Source: UBA1181 sp045601045 (GTDB lineage Bacteria; Bacteroidota; Bacteroidia; Bacteroidales; Paludibacteraceae). Taken from it: a stretch of 64,000 bases of DNA. The notes beneath the pieces were generated by a model that saw only the letters and a program-made list of their open reading frames with translations, did not search any database and was not told where the DNA came from. Positions 36,383 through 44,146 of the stretch are shown piece after piece. The first letter of the stretch is position 1, and each line of letters begins with the position of its first letter. Position numbers and translations under genes: made by a program. Location of the stretch: contig JAZRZA010000014.1 of the NCBI GenBank assembly GCA_045601045.1, positions 1 through 64,000 on the forward strand. Direction: 5' to 3'.

Positions 36383-36829
36383 TTAATTGGTCACCATAAT
36401 ATACTCTCCCGTATCACGGATATTGCGATACATACGCAAGCCCGACTTGGCGGAACCCGACACTGGATTTCCCAAACTATACGAGAGATCAAATTTTGAT
36501 AGACACATCGGACACGTCGCAAAAGGCATATCGATCACCAAAGGATTGGAACGGGATTTGTCATTCGGGCAAGCCAAATCACAACAACCGATCTTTCCCT
36601 CCAAATCACGGAAGATTGCAATACCCCCATAGCCCAACTTAAAATTGGAAGGGTACAAAGAGACCAAGGTATAGGAGACCGCATGATTAGGCGTCATCAG
36701 TTCGTTGTACTCGCTGGTATAGGTCTTCACATATACCTCGCTGTCTGGAATCAATGATTCATCACTCTTGCAAGAAGTGCAAACAAGCACACCGAAAAGG
36801 ATGGAAAAAATAAAAGATATTCCCTTCAT
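36383..36829 (-). CDS. Small Rieske-like lipoprotein with altered ligands
   Basis: A 148-residue lipoprotein (VCTSC, acylated Cys20). Residues 68-135 have the strand order of a Rieske domain. Box 1, normally CTHLGC, reads CCDLAC (82-87); box 2, normally CPCHGS, reads CPMCLS (106-111). The two cluster His are therefore Asp84 and Cys109, while a Cys pair remains in each box. It cannot bind a normal Rieske cluster; a Cys-rich zinc or iron site is possible. Co-transcribed with the EamA transporter gene 8 bases on. Confidence 0.7.
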   Translation of the reverse strand: MKGISFIFSILFGVLVCTSCKSDESLIPDSEVYVKTYTSEYNELMTPNHAVSYTLVSLYPSNFKLGYGGIAIFRDLEGKIGCCDLACPNDKSRSNPLVIDMPFATCPMCLSKFDLSYSLGNPVSGSAKSGLRMYRNIRDTGEYIMVTN

Positions 36830-36850
36830 CTAATGATTTTTAAAGTATCG

Positions 36851-36858
36851 CAAAGATA
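36851..36858 (-). promoter_or_regulatory. -7 promoter element (TATCTTTG)
   Basis: Minus-strand TATCTTTG, about 22 bases upstream of the Rieske-like lipoprotein ATG. No clear upstream element. Confidence 0.5.
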
Positions 36859-36940
36859 CGAACAAATCCCAAAAATCTCCCCGTGCTTATCATATTCTAT
36901 TTTGTTTGGTTAAATTCGCGGATAGATAATCTGAATAAAA

Positions 36941-38053
36941 ATGATAGCGTTATACTTCGACGAATACCAAGGGGCACCCGTAGCCTATAATTTTTTCCCT
37001 GCCCAATATTCATTTGAGCACCAGCTGGTGAAGGAGAATTACCAAGTTGCCATCATCGGTGTGAAGAGCGAAATGAACGCAGGCAACCCTGGCAGCGAAT
37101 TGGCTCCCGATGCCATTCGTCAACAACTCTACGCTTTAAGAGGCGGATTCAGCAACACCAAGATTGCGGATTTAGGCAACTTGAAAAGCGGCAAAAGCTT
37201 AGCCGACACCTATGCCGCACTGAAATGCGTCACAGCGGAACTCCTAGCCCAAAATGTAATTCCCGTCGTCATCGGCGGCAGCCATGAGCTAACCTTTCCA
37301 CTCTTCGAAGCAATGAAGGAGTCGAAGAAGCATATTAAAACCACGCTGATCGATTGCAAACTGGACTTCCCCTACTGCTCCACCGATGTTTTTGACGGCA
37401 ACACCTTCGCGGGAAAAATCATTCGTGACGAGCAAACAGAAGAGTTCAAACTATTAGGCTACCAAGGCTACTACTGCCCGCAACCCATTATCGAGCAACT
37501 CGAAGGGCACACATGCCATTTCGTACGCGCAGGTGAACTATTCAGAAACATCGCATCCGCAGAACCCTACCTCCGCGACACTGACCTCGTGAGCGTTGAC
37601 ATGTCCGCCATCCGACACGCGGACTCTCCCGGTTTTTCAAGGGCCATCTCCAACGGCCTCTCCGGCGAAGAGATCTGCCAACTCGCCCATTACGCGGGAC
37701 TGAGCGACAGCATCAACGCGTTCGGCCTTTTCGAGGCCAACCCAGCCTTCGACGACAGCGACCAAACCGCATCGTTGGCGGCGCAAATCATTTGGCACTT
37801 CATCGAAGGAATCGACAACCGCTTCGGAGATTACCCTATGAGAGATATCAACACCTACCAAGAGCGTGTAGCCCTATTCCCTTCCGACCAAGAAAAAAAT
37901 ATCCATTTCTTCCATAATCGAAGCAATGGTAGATGGTGGATCAAAATACCTACCCTGGCAGGGGAAAAAATATACGCATGCCACCCTTCAGACTTCCAAA
38001 TAGCCTGCGAGGGGGACCTTCCAGATATCTGGATGCGGCACTACATGAATTAA
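36941..38053 (+). CDS. Arginase/formimidoylglutamase-family protein, degenerate metal site
   Basis: A 370-residue ureohydrolase-fold protein. GGSHE (His115) matches the first metal motif. The DAHxD motif reads DCKLD (138-142), so the middle His is Lys140. The SxDxDxxDPxxAPG motif reads SVDMSAIRHADSPG (218-231), so the second Asp is Ser222. Two of six manganese ligands are thus lost. About 100 extra C-terminal residues follow the fold. Annotations as formimidoylglutamase would be unsafe. Its neighbours are on the opposite strand, so it is probably transcribed alone. Confidence 0.8.
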   Translation: MIALYFDEYQGAPVAYNFFPAQYSFEHQLVKENYQVAIIGVKSEMNAGNPGSELAPDAIRQQLYALRGGFSNTKIADLGNLKSGKSLADTYAALKCVTAELLAQNVIPVVIGGSHELTFPLFEAMKESKKHIKTTLIDCKLDFPYCSTDVFDGNTFAGKIIRDEQTEEFKLLGYQGYYCPQPIIEQLEGHTCHFVRAGELFRNIASAEPYLRDTDLVSVDMSAIRHADSPGFSRAISNGLSGEEICQLAHYAGLSDSINAFGLFEANPAFDDSDQTASLAAQIIWHFIEGIDNRFGDYPMRDINTYQERVALFPSDQEKNIHFFHNRSNGRWWIKIPTLAGEKIYACHPSDFQIACEGDLPDIWMRHYMN

Positions 38054-38059
38054 ATTGGA

Positions 38060-38776
38060 TTATTCCGCCCTTTGAAGGCGTTGCCAAAACAAATCAGGTT
38101 TATCATTGATAATCAATGCCTCCGGGAATTCCTCTTCCTGAAGCAGCCGGTAGATATGGTCGTATCGGGCCACATCAAAGGAGATATGGGCGTCACTTCC
38201 CATAATCACCATCAACTCATATTTCTTACACAGACGAATCATCTCTCTGTGACAATCCCACGCACGCTCTTTCCCACGACTCGGACTCAATGAACTATTG
38301 TTGATCTCCAACAATGTCCTCGTCTCTTTGGCAGTCCGCACCAAACGTTCGAAATCCAAATGCGCCGTTCCATCAGCGGGATGGCTAATGATATCAATCA
38401 TCGGATTACGCATCACACCAATCACCGCATCGGTGTTCTCCTCACGGGTTCCAGGTTGATAGCATGAGTGGTGGATACCCGCAACGCGAATCTTTAATTT
38501 CCGGATGGTATCTTCCGGCAAATCAAGCGTACCCTTGGTGTCAAGAATATTGATCTCCGCACCCGTCAGGATTTTCACGCCATACATCTCCTCTGGAATA
38601 ACGGCGAGGTTGTTGAAGTAGGCCGCATCACAAGCCCCCTTGATGGTAGGACCATGTTCAGCCATGCCAAGCACTTGCAACCCCTTTTCAGAGGCCGCCT
38701 TCGCCATCTCCTGCATCGTGCTGTAAGCGTGTCCGCTCACAATAGTATGGGTATGTACATCCAACGCTATCTTCAT
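38060..38776 (-). CDS. PHP-domain phosphatase (YcdX-like)
   Basis: A 238-residue PHP-fold hydrolase. DVHTHT near the N-terminus, GMAEHGP, GAEINI, IISHP and MGSDAH near the C-terminus give the full set of metal-binding His/Asp residues of the YcdX type. It probably hydrolyses a small phosphoester with a trinuclear metal centre. It converges on the arginase-like gene with only 6 bases between and no clear terminator. Confidence 0.9.
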   Translation of the reverse strand: MKIALDVHTHTIVSGHAYSTMQEMAKAASEKGLQVLGMAEHGPTIKGACDAAYFNNLAVIPEEMYGVKILTGAEINILDTKGTLDLPEDTIRKLKIRVAGIHHSCYQPGTREENTDAVIGVMRNPMIDIISHPADGTAHLDFERLVRTAKETRTLLEINNSSLSPSRGKERAWDCHREMIRLCKKYELMVIMGSDAHISFDVARYDHIYRLLQEEEFPEALIINDKPDLFWQRLQRAE

Positions 38777-38809
38777 CGTTCTTCCCTTTAATCCGTATTC
38801 TCATTTAGA

Positions 38810-38817
38810 CAAAAATA
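38810..38817 (-). promoter_or_regulatory. -7 promoter element (TATTTTTG) for the PHP gene
   Basis: Minus-strand TATTTTTG, 34 bases upstream of the PHP gene ATG. Confidence 0.45.
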
Positions 38818-38904
38818 AAATAAATCTACTAAACAAAAAAGCACATTCTTAAATCGTTTTAAGAAATCTTAAAACTTAAATTTTCCATCTTAACGCTAAT
38901 TTTG

Positions 38905-38912
38905 TATCTTTG
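38905..38912 (+). promoter_or_regulatory. -7 promoter element (TATCTTTG) for the CHASE2-caspase run
   Basis: TATCTTTG, an exact TAnnTTTG match, 33 bases before the CHASE2 gene ATG. The upstream element is not clear. Confidence 0.55.
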
Positions 38913-38944
38913 TAAATCTATATTTATCACAAACAAAGAGAGTT

Positions 38945-40129
38945 ATGAAGAGACTTTTCACAACATATATTCCCCACTCCATCGCTATCATAGCCATTAT
39001 AGCGGGGGTATGTTTGTTGGTCAACAAACTCGCGTACAGCATTTCATACCTCGATCCAGCGAGCCAGGCGATCGGAAATTTCACCATGACCGACACCTAT
39101 TTCCAGATCGAGAACGACAATGCGGAAGAGGTGGCGGATTTCAATCCAGACATTATTTTATACGATTTATCCACCTGCTACTCCCGTGCGGAGATCGCTG
39201 CCGGCATCCAAGCCATGCACGACGCGGGAGCCAGATGCATCGCCCTTGACTGCATTTTCGGTCCGAACAACACCGACACACTCGCCAATGACAGCTTGGT
39301 CCGAGTCATCTCCCGTTGCAAGAATGTCATCGCCGCATGCAGAATGGTGCCTAACTACGGCGAATTCATCAAGGAGGAGTCCTTCTTCGTGAAAAAGACG
39401 GGCTGTGTGGAGGCCTGCGTGAACGTGGAGAATGAGACCATTCGACACTTCAACAAAACCTTGACCATCGGCGACACGACGCTCAGCACATTTGTTCATG
39501 AAATCGTGAAGATGGCCTACCCTGAAACTTACGAAATGTGGGAAAAGATAGCAAACGAGGAGGAACTCATCCACTACAAGCAAACATTCTTCAACAAGAT
39601 TCACATATACGACGAATTCTTCGAGGAGGATTTCAAGGACAAGGTGGTTTTGGTGGGAGATTTCCAAGATTTGAGGGATTTCCACAACATTCCAATCGTA
39701 GTGGACGGCAGCAGACGCATCTGCGGAACCACCATTCACGGTTATGCCATCGCCACACTCACCATGCCTGGAAGATTGATCTCAACAATGTCTGAAATGG
39801 AGGGTCTTCTACTCGGTATCATCTACACATTGCTCTATTGCATCATCTACTGTTGGATCAACGAGAAGTACAACGACGTTTCTGGATTCCTATCCACCTC
39901 CTTGCAGATCATCATGATGTTGGGACTTTCATTCTTCGGTGGGTACGTCTTTCTGGTGAAGCAATATAATATCTCACTCGCTTATGCGTTAGTAGGTACG
40001 GGATTGGCTGCCTATGCGGCGGAAATCTTCTATTTCATCTACTTCAAAATAGAGAAGAAATTAAAGAAACCAAACAACGGAGGAAAGACATTTGAACAAC
40101 AAATTGTGGAATACACAGAAAATAGATAA
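38945..40129 (+). CDS. Stand-alone CHASE2 membrane sensor protein
   Basis: A 394-residue inner membrane protein. TM1 lies at about 12-29, then an extracytoplasmic CHASE2 domain (about 35-280) with DIILYDLST, GARCIALDCIFG, DKVVLVGDF and the closing GTTIHGYAIATLT, then three TM helices (about 286-305, 315-337, 343-367) and a short charged tail of about 27 residues. CHASE2 normally senses an external signal for a fused kinase or cyclase; here no output domain is attached. The WG-repeat caspase gene begins 17 bases downstream, suggesting that the output is a separate protein. Confidence 0.88.
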   Translation: MKRLFTTYIPHSIAIIAIIAGVCLLVNKLAYSISYLDPASQAIGNFTMTDTYFQIENDNAEEVADFNPDIILYDLSTCYSRAEIAAGIQAMHDAGARCIALDCIFGPNNTDTLANDSLVRVISRCKNVIAACRMVPNYGEFIKEESFFVKKTGCVEACVNVENETIRHFNKTLTIGDTTLSTFVHEIVKMAYPETYEMWEKIANEEELIHYKQTFFNKIHIYDEFFEEDFKDKVVLVGDFQDLRDFHNIPIVVDGSRRICGTTIHGYAIATLTMPGRLISTMSEMEGLLLGIIYTLLYCIIYCWINEKYNDVSGFLSTSLQIIMMLGLSFFGGYVFLVKQYNISLAYALVGTGLAAYAAEIFYFIYFKIEKKLKKPNNGGKTFEQQIVEYTENR

Positions 40130-40146
40130 GACTAAAATAAAAGAGT

Positions 40147-42168
40147 ATGAAAAAGTATTTAGTGACACTATGCTTATTGGTTCTCACCATCGCTTCTTTA
40201 AGTGCTCAACAAGCCGTCCAAAGCACAAAGACAGGCAAATGGGGTTTTAAGAATGGATCAACATGGGTGATTCAACCAATTTATGAGGAGTACGACCAAC
40301 AGAACGCTTTTGCGGGCCGCAAATACGCTGTTGTGAAATACCAAGGCAAATGGGGTGCCGTGGATGCTACTGGCAAATATTACACCAAACCCGTTTTCAC
40401 CACCAAAGTGATGGCTCTTTACGCAGCTAAACTAGCAGTGAAGGGCGGAGATAGAAATGTATTCCTTCAACCTATCTTCGACGAGGCTTACAACAAATGG
40501 GGCTTCGTGGATTATACTGGTGAGATGTATTTGAGACCTATCTACGAAGAGGTGGATACCGACAACAGTTTCTCCACTGGCAAGAACTACACCATCGTGA
40601 AGTTGGATAAGCAATGGGGTGCCGTCGACCGCGAAGGCGTCATGGTCATCAACCCTTACTTTACCAGCAAAGAGGAGGTTCGCAAAGCAGTGAAAGAGTG
40701 GGAATCCAATGCCAAGTTGGGCGAAAACCTCTACATCGGTCTAAAGGCTGGTGTGAAGAAGATCGGTTTCGTCAACTATCTTGGCAACTGGGCGATGAAA
40801 CCTGTATTCGAGAATGTGGACAAAACCGCTATATTCAGCTCGACACGCAATTACGCGGTCGTGAAGTACAAAGGCAAATGGGCTGCCATCGACCGTGCGG
40901 GTAACTTCATCTTGAAACCTATCTACACAGATATGAACGCAGCCAAAGCAGCGGCTCAAAAGTGGCAAAACAACAACCCTAACGGACGTGTTCCTGCAGC
41001 GCAAGTTCCAAACTTGGAGTCATTCACCTACAAGACTCCTAACCTTGCCGCTCAAGAGCCTCAAAAAAGGGAAGAGCCAACACCGGCCAAGCCTACTACA
41101 CCTAGCCAACCAGAGCCAAAACCAGTGGAGACACCAACTGTGACCCACGTGGCGGAGGGCGCTCCGACCATCAAAATTTTGTCTCCAAAGAATGGTGCTC
41201 AATACTCCTCTCCAGAGGTGACATTCACATACGAGACCTCTACCCACGATGGCAGCGAGCCAGAGATCATCGCCTACATCAACGGAGAGCTTCAACCTCG
41301 CACCAAAGGGGTGAAACGAGTAGGTAAGCAAATCACCTTGACTTTACCTCGCGTCAACGATTGCCGCGTGCAACTCATCGCGAAGGACAACAGAGGTCAA
41401 AACAGTGATCCTGCCGTCGTATTGCTCCACTACCGTGGCGACCGTCCAAAACCTGCATTGCACGTATTCGCGGTCGGTGTAAGTGACTACGACCAAGCGG
41501 ACTTGAAGTTGCAACACGCTGCCAAGGACGCTGCTGATTTCTTGAACACCGTGAAGACTTGCAACCTATCCCAATACCAATCTTTGAAGACCGCAAACTT
41601 GGTACAAGACAAGGCCGCAACCGACAAGAACATCAAGAAGGGACTCTCCAACTTGGTGAACAACGCGAACCAAGGCGACGTCATCCTTCTCTTCTTCTCC
41701 GGACACGGCGCGAAGGAGGGTGCGGAGACCTACTTCCTCTCTTGCAATGCGGAGAGCAACGACCTCTTCGCTTCCGCGGTAGACTTCGATATCATCCGCA
41801 GCGCGCTCAAACGATTGAAGGACAAGAAGTGCCGCATCATCATCTTCATGGATGCATGCCACTCTGGCTCGATGTATGGTGTGAAGGGAACAGCGGAGAC
41901 TTTCTCCATGGCAGAACCAGACATCATCGGATTCTACTCCAGCACAGAGGCTCAAAAATCCAACGAGTCTGAGCAATGGGAGAACGGTATCTTCACCAAG
42001 GCATTGTTGGAAGGTATCAAGGGCAAGGCAGTTGATGAAGAGGGCAATATCACCCTCGACGCTTTGGAGCTTTACATCCGCAACCAAGTAAGACAAGCGA
42101 CGAACGGAAGACAAATGCCTATCTTCGAGAACAGACAAGGTAATTTCATCTTGTTCGAAAAGAAATAA
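40147..42168 (+). CDS. Secreted WG-repeat protein with caspase-like (C14) peptidase domain
   Basis: A 673-residue protein with a signal peptide (cleaved near LSAQQ). Residues 28-262 hold about five WG repeats (KWGFKNG, KWGAVDATG, KWGFVDYTG, QWGAVDREG, KWAAIDRAG). A Pro-rich linker (about 300-335) and an Ig-like beta domain (about 338-430) lead to a caspase p20 domain (about 434-673). The catalytic dyad is intact: His520 in FFSGHG and Cys571 in MDACHSG. The DNA predicts an exported cysteine peptidase, acting in the periplasm or beyond. Middle gene of the CHASE2 run. Confidence 0.9.
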   Translation: MKKYLVTLCLLVLTIASLSAQQAVQSTKTGKWGFKNGSTWVIQPIYEEYDQQNAFAGRKYAVVKYQGKWGAVDATGKYYTKPVFTTKVMALYAAKLAVKGGDRNVFLQPIFDEAYNKWGFVDYTGEMYLRPIYEEVDTDNSFSTGKNYTIVKLDKQWGAVDREGVMVINPYFTSKEEVRKAVKEWESNAKLGENLYIGLKAGVKKIGFVNYLGNWAMKPVFENVDKTAIFSSTRNYAVVKYKGKWAAIDRAGNFILKPIYTDMNAAKAAAQKWQNNNPNGRVPAAQVPNLESFTYKTPNLAAQEPQKREEPTPAKPTTPSQPEPKPVETPTVTHVAEGAPTIKILSPKNGAQYSSPEVTFTYETSTHDGSEPEIIAYINGELQPRTKGVKRVGKQITLTLPRVNDCRVQLIAKDNRGQNSDPAVVLLHYRGDRPKPALHVFAVGVSDYDQADLKLQHAAKDAADFLNTVKTCNLSQYQSLKTANLVQDKAATDKNIKKGLSNLVNNANQGDVILLFFSGHGAKEGAETYFLSCNAESNDLFASAVDFDIIRSALKRLKDKKCRIIIFMDACHSGSMYGVKGTAETFSMAEPDIIGFYSSTEAQKSNESEQWENGIFTKALLEGIKGKAVDEEGNITLDALELYIRNQVRQATNGRQMPIFENRQGNFILFEKK

Positions 42169-42183
42169 TAGATGAATTTGCAC

Positions 42184-42212
42184 GTGGAGGCGTGGCGTTG
42201 CCGCGTCTCTAC
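42184..42212. repeat. REP-like GTGGAGGCGTGGC hairpin
   Basis: GTGGAGGCGTGGC GTT GCCGCGTCTCTAC can form a 13-bp stem with three G-U pairs and a 3-nt loop. It lies in the gap between the caspase gene and the DUF4384-type gene and has no T run. It resembles widespread GTAGAGACGCGG palindromes of Bacteroidetes. It could stabilise the upstream mRNA. Confidence 0.5.
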
Positions 42213-42266
42213 CATACAATTTATTTAGGCACAATTTTTGTACTATATCTTATATAAACCAATTAG

Positions 42267-42273
42267 AAAGGAG
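42267..42273 (+). promoter_or_regulatory. Strong Shine-Dalgarno site (AAAGGAG)
   Basis: AAAGGAG lies 6 bases before the ATG at 42280. Such sites are uncommon in this window and it decides the start of the DUF4384-type gene against the upstream frame beginning at 42238. Confidence 0.7.
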
Positions 42274-42279
42274 TTCATT

Positions 42280-43158
42280 ATGAAAAAAGGTTTCTTTATC
42301 GCGCTTTTCACGATGCTGGTTAGCCTCGTTAGCGCACAAGATATCTACGTCTACGCCATCATCGGCCAGGCGGAGAAGCAAGAGAATGGACAATGGGTAG
42401 CTCTCCAAAAGAGAAATCCACTCCAATTGAACGACGTGGTACGCGTGGGAAACAATTCAGCGCTATCCTTCATCGACCGCAAGGCGGAGAAGATTTACTC
42501 CATCTCCCAAAACAACGGCCAGAAGGTGAGCGAGTTGATCGCTAACTACAAGGGCAAACAAAGTTACGCCGCTAACTTCGTATCACACGCTTCAAAAGCG
42601 CTCTTCAACGGAGGTTCCGACAGAATCAGCCATGAGGCTGCCGGTTGTACCTACCGTGGAGACATCATCGAGAACGACATCGCGAAGGCTATCTTGGCTA
42701 AGCACAAAGGCAGCGCATTGGGTTCTATGAACAACGCCAACACTGATTACGCGATCTCATTCTCTATCCTCGACCGCAGAACAAGAGCTGAGTTGGAGGG
42801 TGTCGTGGCATTGGATAGCCAAGCTGTGTTCAGAATCAAGAACAGCAGCGACACACCATTGTATGTCAATATCCTCGACATCAACAAGGATGGTGAGAAG
42901 TACGACTGCTTGCCAATCGACGACGCTACCACCATGTCTCACTTGCTCATTCCAGGCAACTGTACGATCGACTTGACCACCTACCCAGTAGAGTTCTCCG
43001 AGCCAATCGGTACAGATGATTTGATTCTCATCGCCACCGAAGTTCCTTACGATCTTCGCCAAGTGATGAAGTATTTCGACAAAGCAGACGCATCCAAGAT
43101 ACAAGATGCGAACTATCCTGTAGGTGTTTATTGCAAGAAAATTGAGGTAAAAAAATAA
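42280..43158 (+). CDS. Secreted DUF4384-like protein
   Basis: A 292-residue protein with a clear signal peptide (MKKGFFIALF, cleaved after VSAQ). The N-terminal part (about 21-90) looks like a small beta domain (PLQLNDVVRVGNNSALSFID). Residues 180-260 match the DUF4384 pattern: AVFRIKNSSDTPLYVNILDI, then LLIPGNCTIDL and DLILIATEVP. DUF4384 domains are often found with caspase-like peptidases and CHASE2 domains in other bacteria, which fits its place as third gene of the CHASE2-caspase run. It starts 111 bases after the caspase stop, with its own strong ribosome binding site. Confidence 0.78.
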   Translation: MKKGFFIALFTMLVSLVSAQDIYVYAIIGQAEKQENGQWVALQKRNPLQLNDVVRVGNNSALSFIDRKAEKIYSISQNNGQKVSELIANYKGKQSYAANFVSHASKALFNGGSDRISHEAAGCTYRGDIIENDIAKAILAKHKGSALGSMNNANTDYAISFSILDRRTRAELEGVVALDSQAVFRIKNSSDTPLYVNILDINKDGEKYDCLPIDDATTMSHLLIPGNCTIDLTTYPVEFSEPIGTDDLILIATEVPYDLRQVMKYFDKADASKIQDANYPVGVYCKKIEVKK

Positions 43159-43280
43159 TTTTCTCCGAAATTCCTTACCAAACGCAAAGTTTGGCGCGGT
43201 TTTTGCATTACACTTAGAGGCATTGTGAAATGCTTTCCTTATAAATTTGTAGTTTAGTTCTAATTTGCGTTTTTTAAAAA

Positions 43281-43311
43281 GAAAGCCATCCTTTCGGGTG
43301 GCTTTCTTTTT
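43281..43311 (+). terminator. Intrinsic terminator after the CHASE2-caspase-DUF4384 run
   Basis: An 11-bp stem GAAAGCCATCC / GGGTGGCTTTC (one G-U) with a TTTC loop and five Ts. It sets the downstream border of the three-gene unit. Confidence 0.9.
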
Positions 43312-43334
43312 CACAGTTCATCACAAAGCAAACT

Positions 43335-43877
43335 ATGGCAAGAAATGATTTTAAAGAAGTATCTATTAATGTCAGTTTGAATTCATATATGATGAGTACA
43401 ACATACGAATTGTATGATTGGGGGCATCAGGTATGCAGTTCTACTCCTGCTTTCCTTTTACCTAGGGGCTGTAGCAATGATGAATTGACAAGTCACATCA
43501 TGTTGTGTTACAATAGTAGCGGAACGATATCTAATAATGAATACGATAATCTTGGTGGTTTTGATTCGTGTAGAAAAATTTACAAATTAAAATCGCTTGA
43601 CAGATTTTATCGATTTACCGTTGGTTTCACACTGACATGGGAAAATAAACGAGTTGGCTTTTTTAAGTTAAAAAAAGAGACGATTGTTCATATATGTGTA
43701 TGGAAATACCGTTTAGGACAAAAGGGACACGATCAAGCTGATGATGTTTTTGAACTAAAATACGACGAGGAACGTCTCGAAGAGTTTGTAAAAGAACTTA
43801 GGCTAATAATGGACGAGATGTATGAAAAGTATCTTGGCAATACCATCACTTATCAGACCAAACTATTTGATCTCTGA
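43335..43877 (+). CDS. AT-rich orphan protein, unknown function
   Basis: A 180-residue protein that is not recognised. No signal peptide or TM helix is visible. The middle is beta-rich (FYRFTVGFTLTWENKRVGFF, IVHICVWKYRLG) and the C-terminus is an acidic helix (EERLEEFVKELRLIMDEMYEKYL). Its DNA is visibly richer in A/T, with different codon choice, than the genes on either side, suggesting recent acquisition. It sits between a terminator and a REP-like repeat. Confidence 0.6.
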   Translation: MARNDFKEVSINVSLNSYMMSTTYELYDWGHQVCSSTPAFLLPRGCSNDELTSHIMLCYNSSGTISNNEYDNLGGFDSCRKIYKLKSLDRFYRFTVGFTLTWENKRVGFFKLKKETIVHICVWKYRLGQKGHDQADDVFELKYDEERLEEFVKELRLIMDEMYEKYLGNTITYQTKLFDL

Positions 43878-43929
43878 CCCCTTAAATATCTAACCTTTGA
43901 TCATACTTATCTAACAAATATAAATACAC

Positions 43930-44010
43930 CCAGCCCAACGGCAAGCGCAGCGGCGCCTTGGATGAAATGATAACGAACAGAATAAACGACGCCCTGAAAG
44001 GGCAGAAGCA
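43930..44010. repeat. REP-like repeat, diverged copy
   Basis: It contains AGCCCA....GCAAGCGCAGCGGCGCCTTGGAT (43932-43962) and GCCCTGAAAGGGC (43991-44003), the two halves of the repeat found twice at 48527-48687 but in the opposite order. The 269-base gap 43878-44146 holds nothing else except the promoter of the next gene. Confidence 0.6.
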
Positions 44011-44111
44011 TTATATAAAATAGCACCGCACAATCCGCCAATATCCTCCATTTTGACACAAAATTCATAGCAATTAGCATAAATTCATATTTCCCTGTAA
44101 CAGATTATGTC

Positions 44112-44119
44112 TATATTTG
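44112..44119 (+). promoter_or_regulatory. -7 promoter element (TATATTTG) for the PL11 gene
   Basis: TATATTTG 28 bases before the ATG at 44147. Confidence 0.55.
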
Positions 44120-44146
44120 CGACATAAGAAATATTACACTTGAAAT

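Noticed and set aside
42238..42279. Upstream start for the DUF4384-like gene
   Set aside because: It would place 14 residues before a perfect signal peptide; the Shine-Dalgarno site and signal peptide support 42280.
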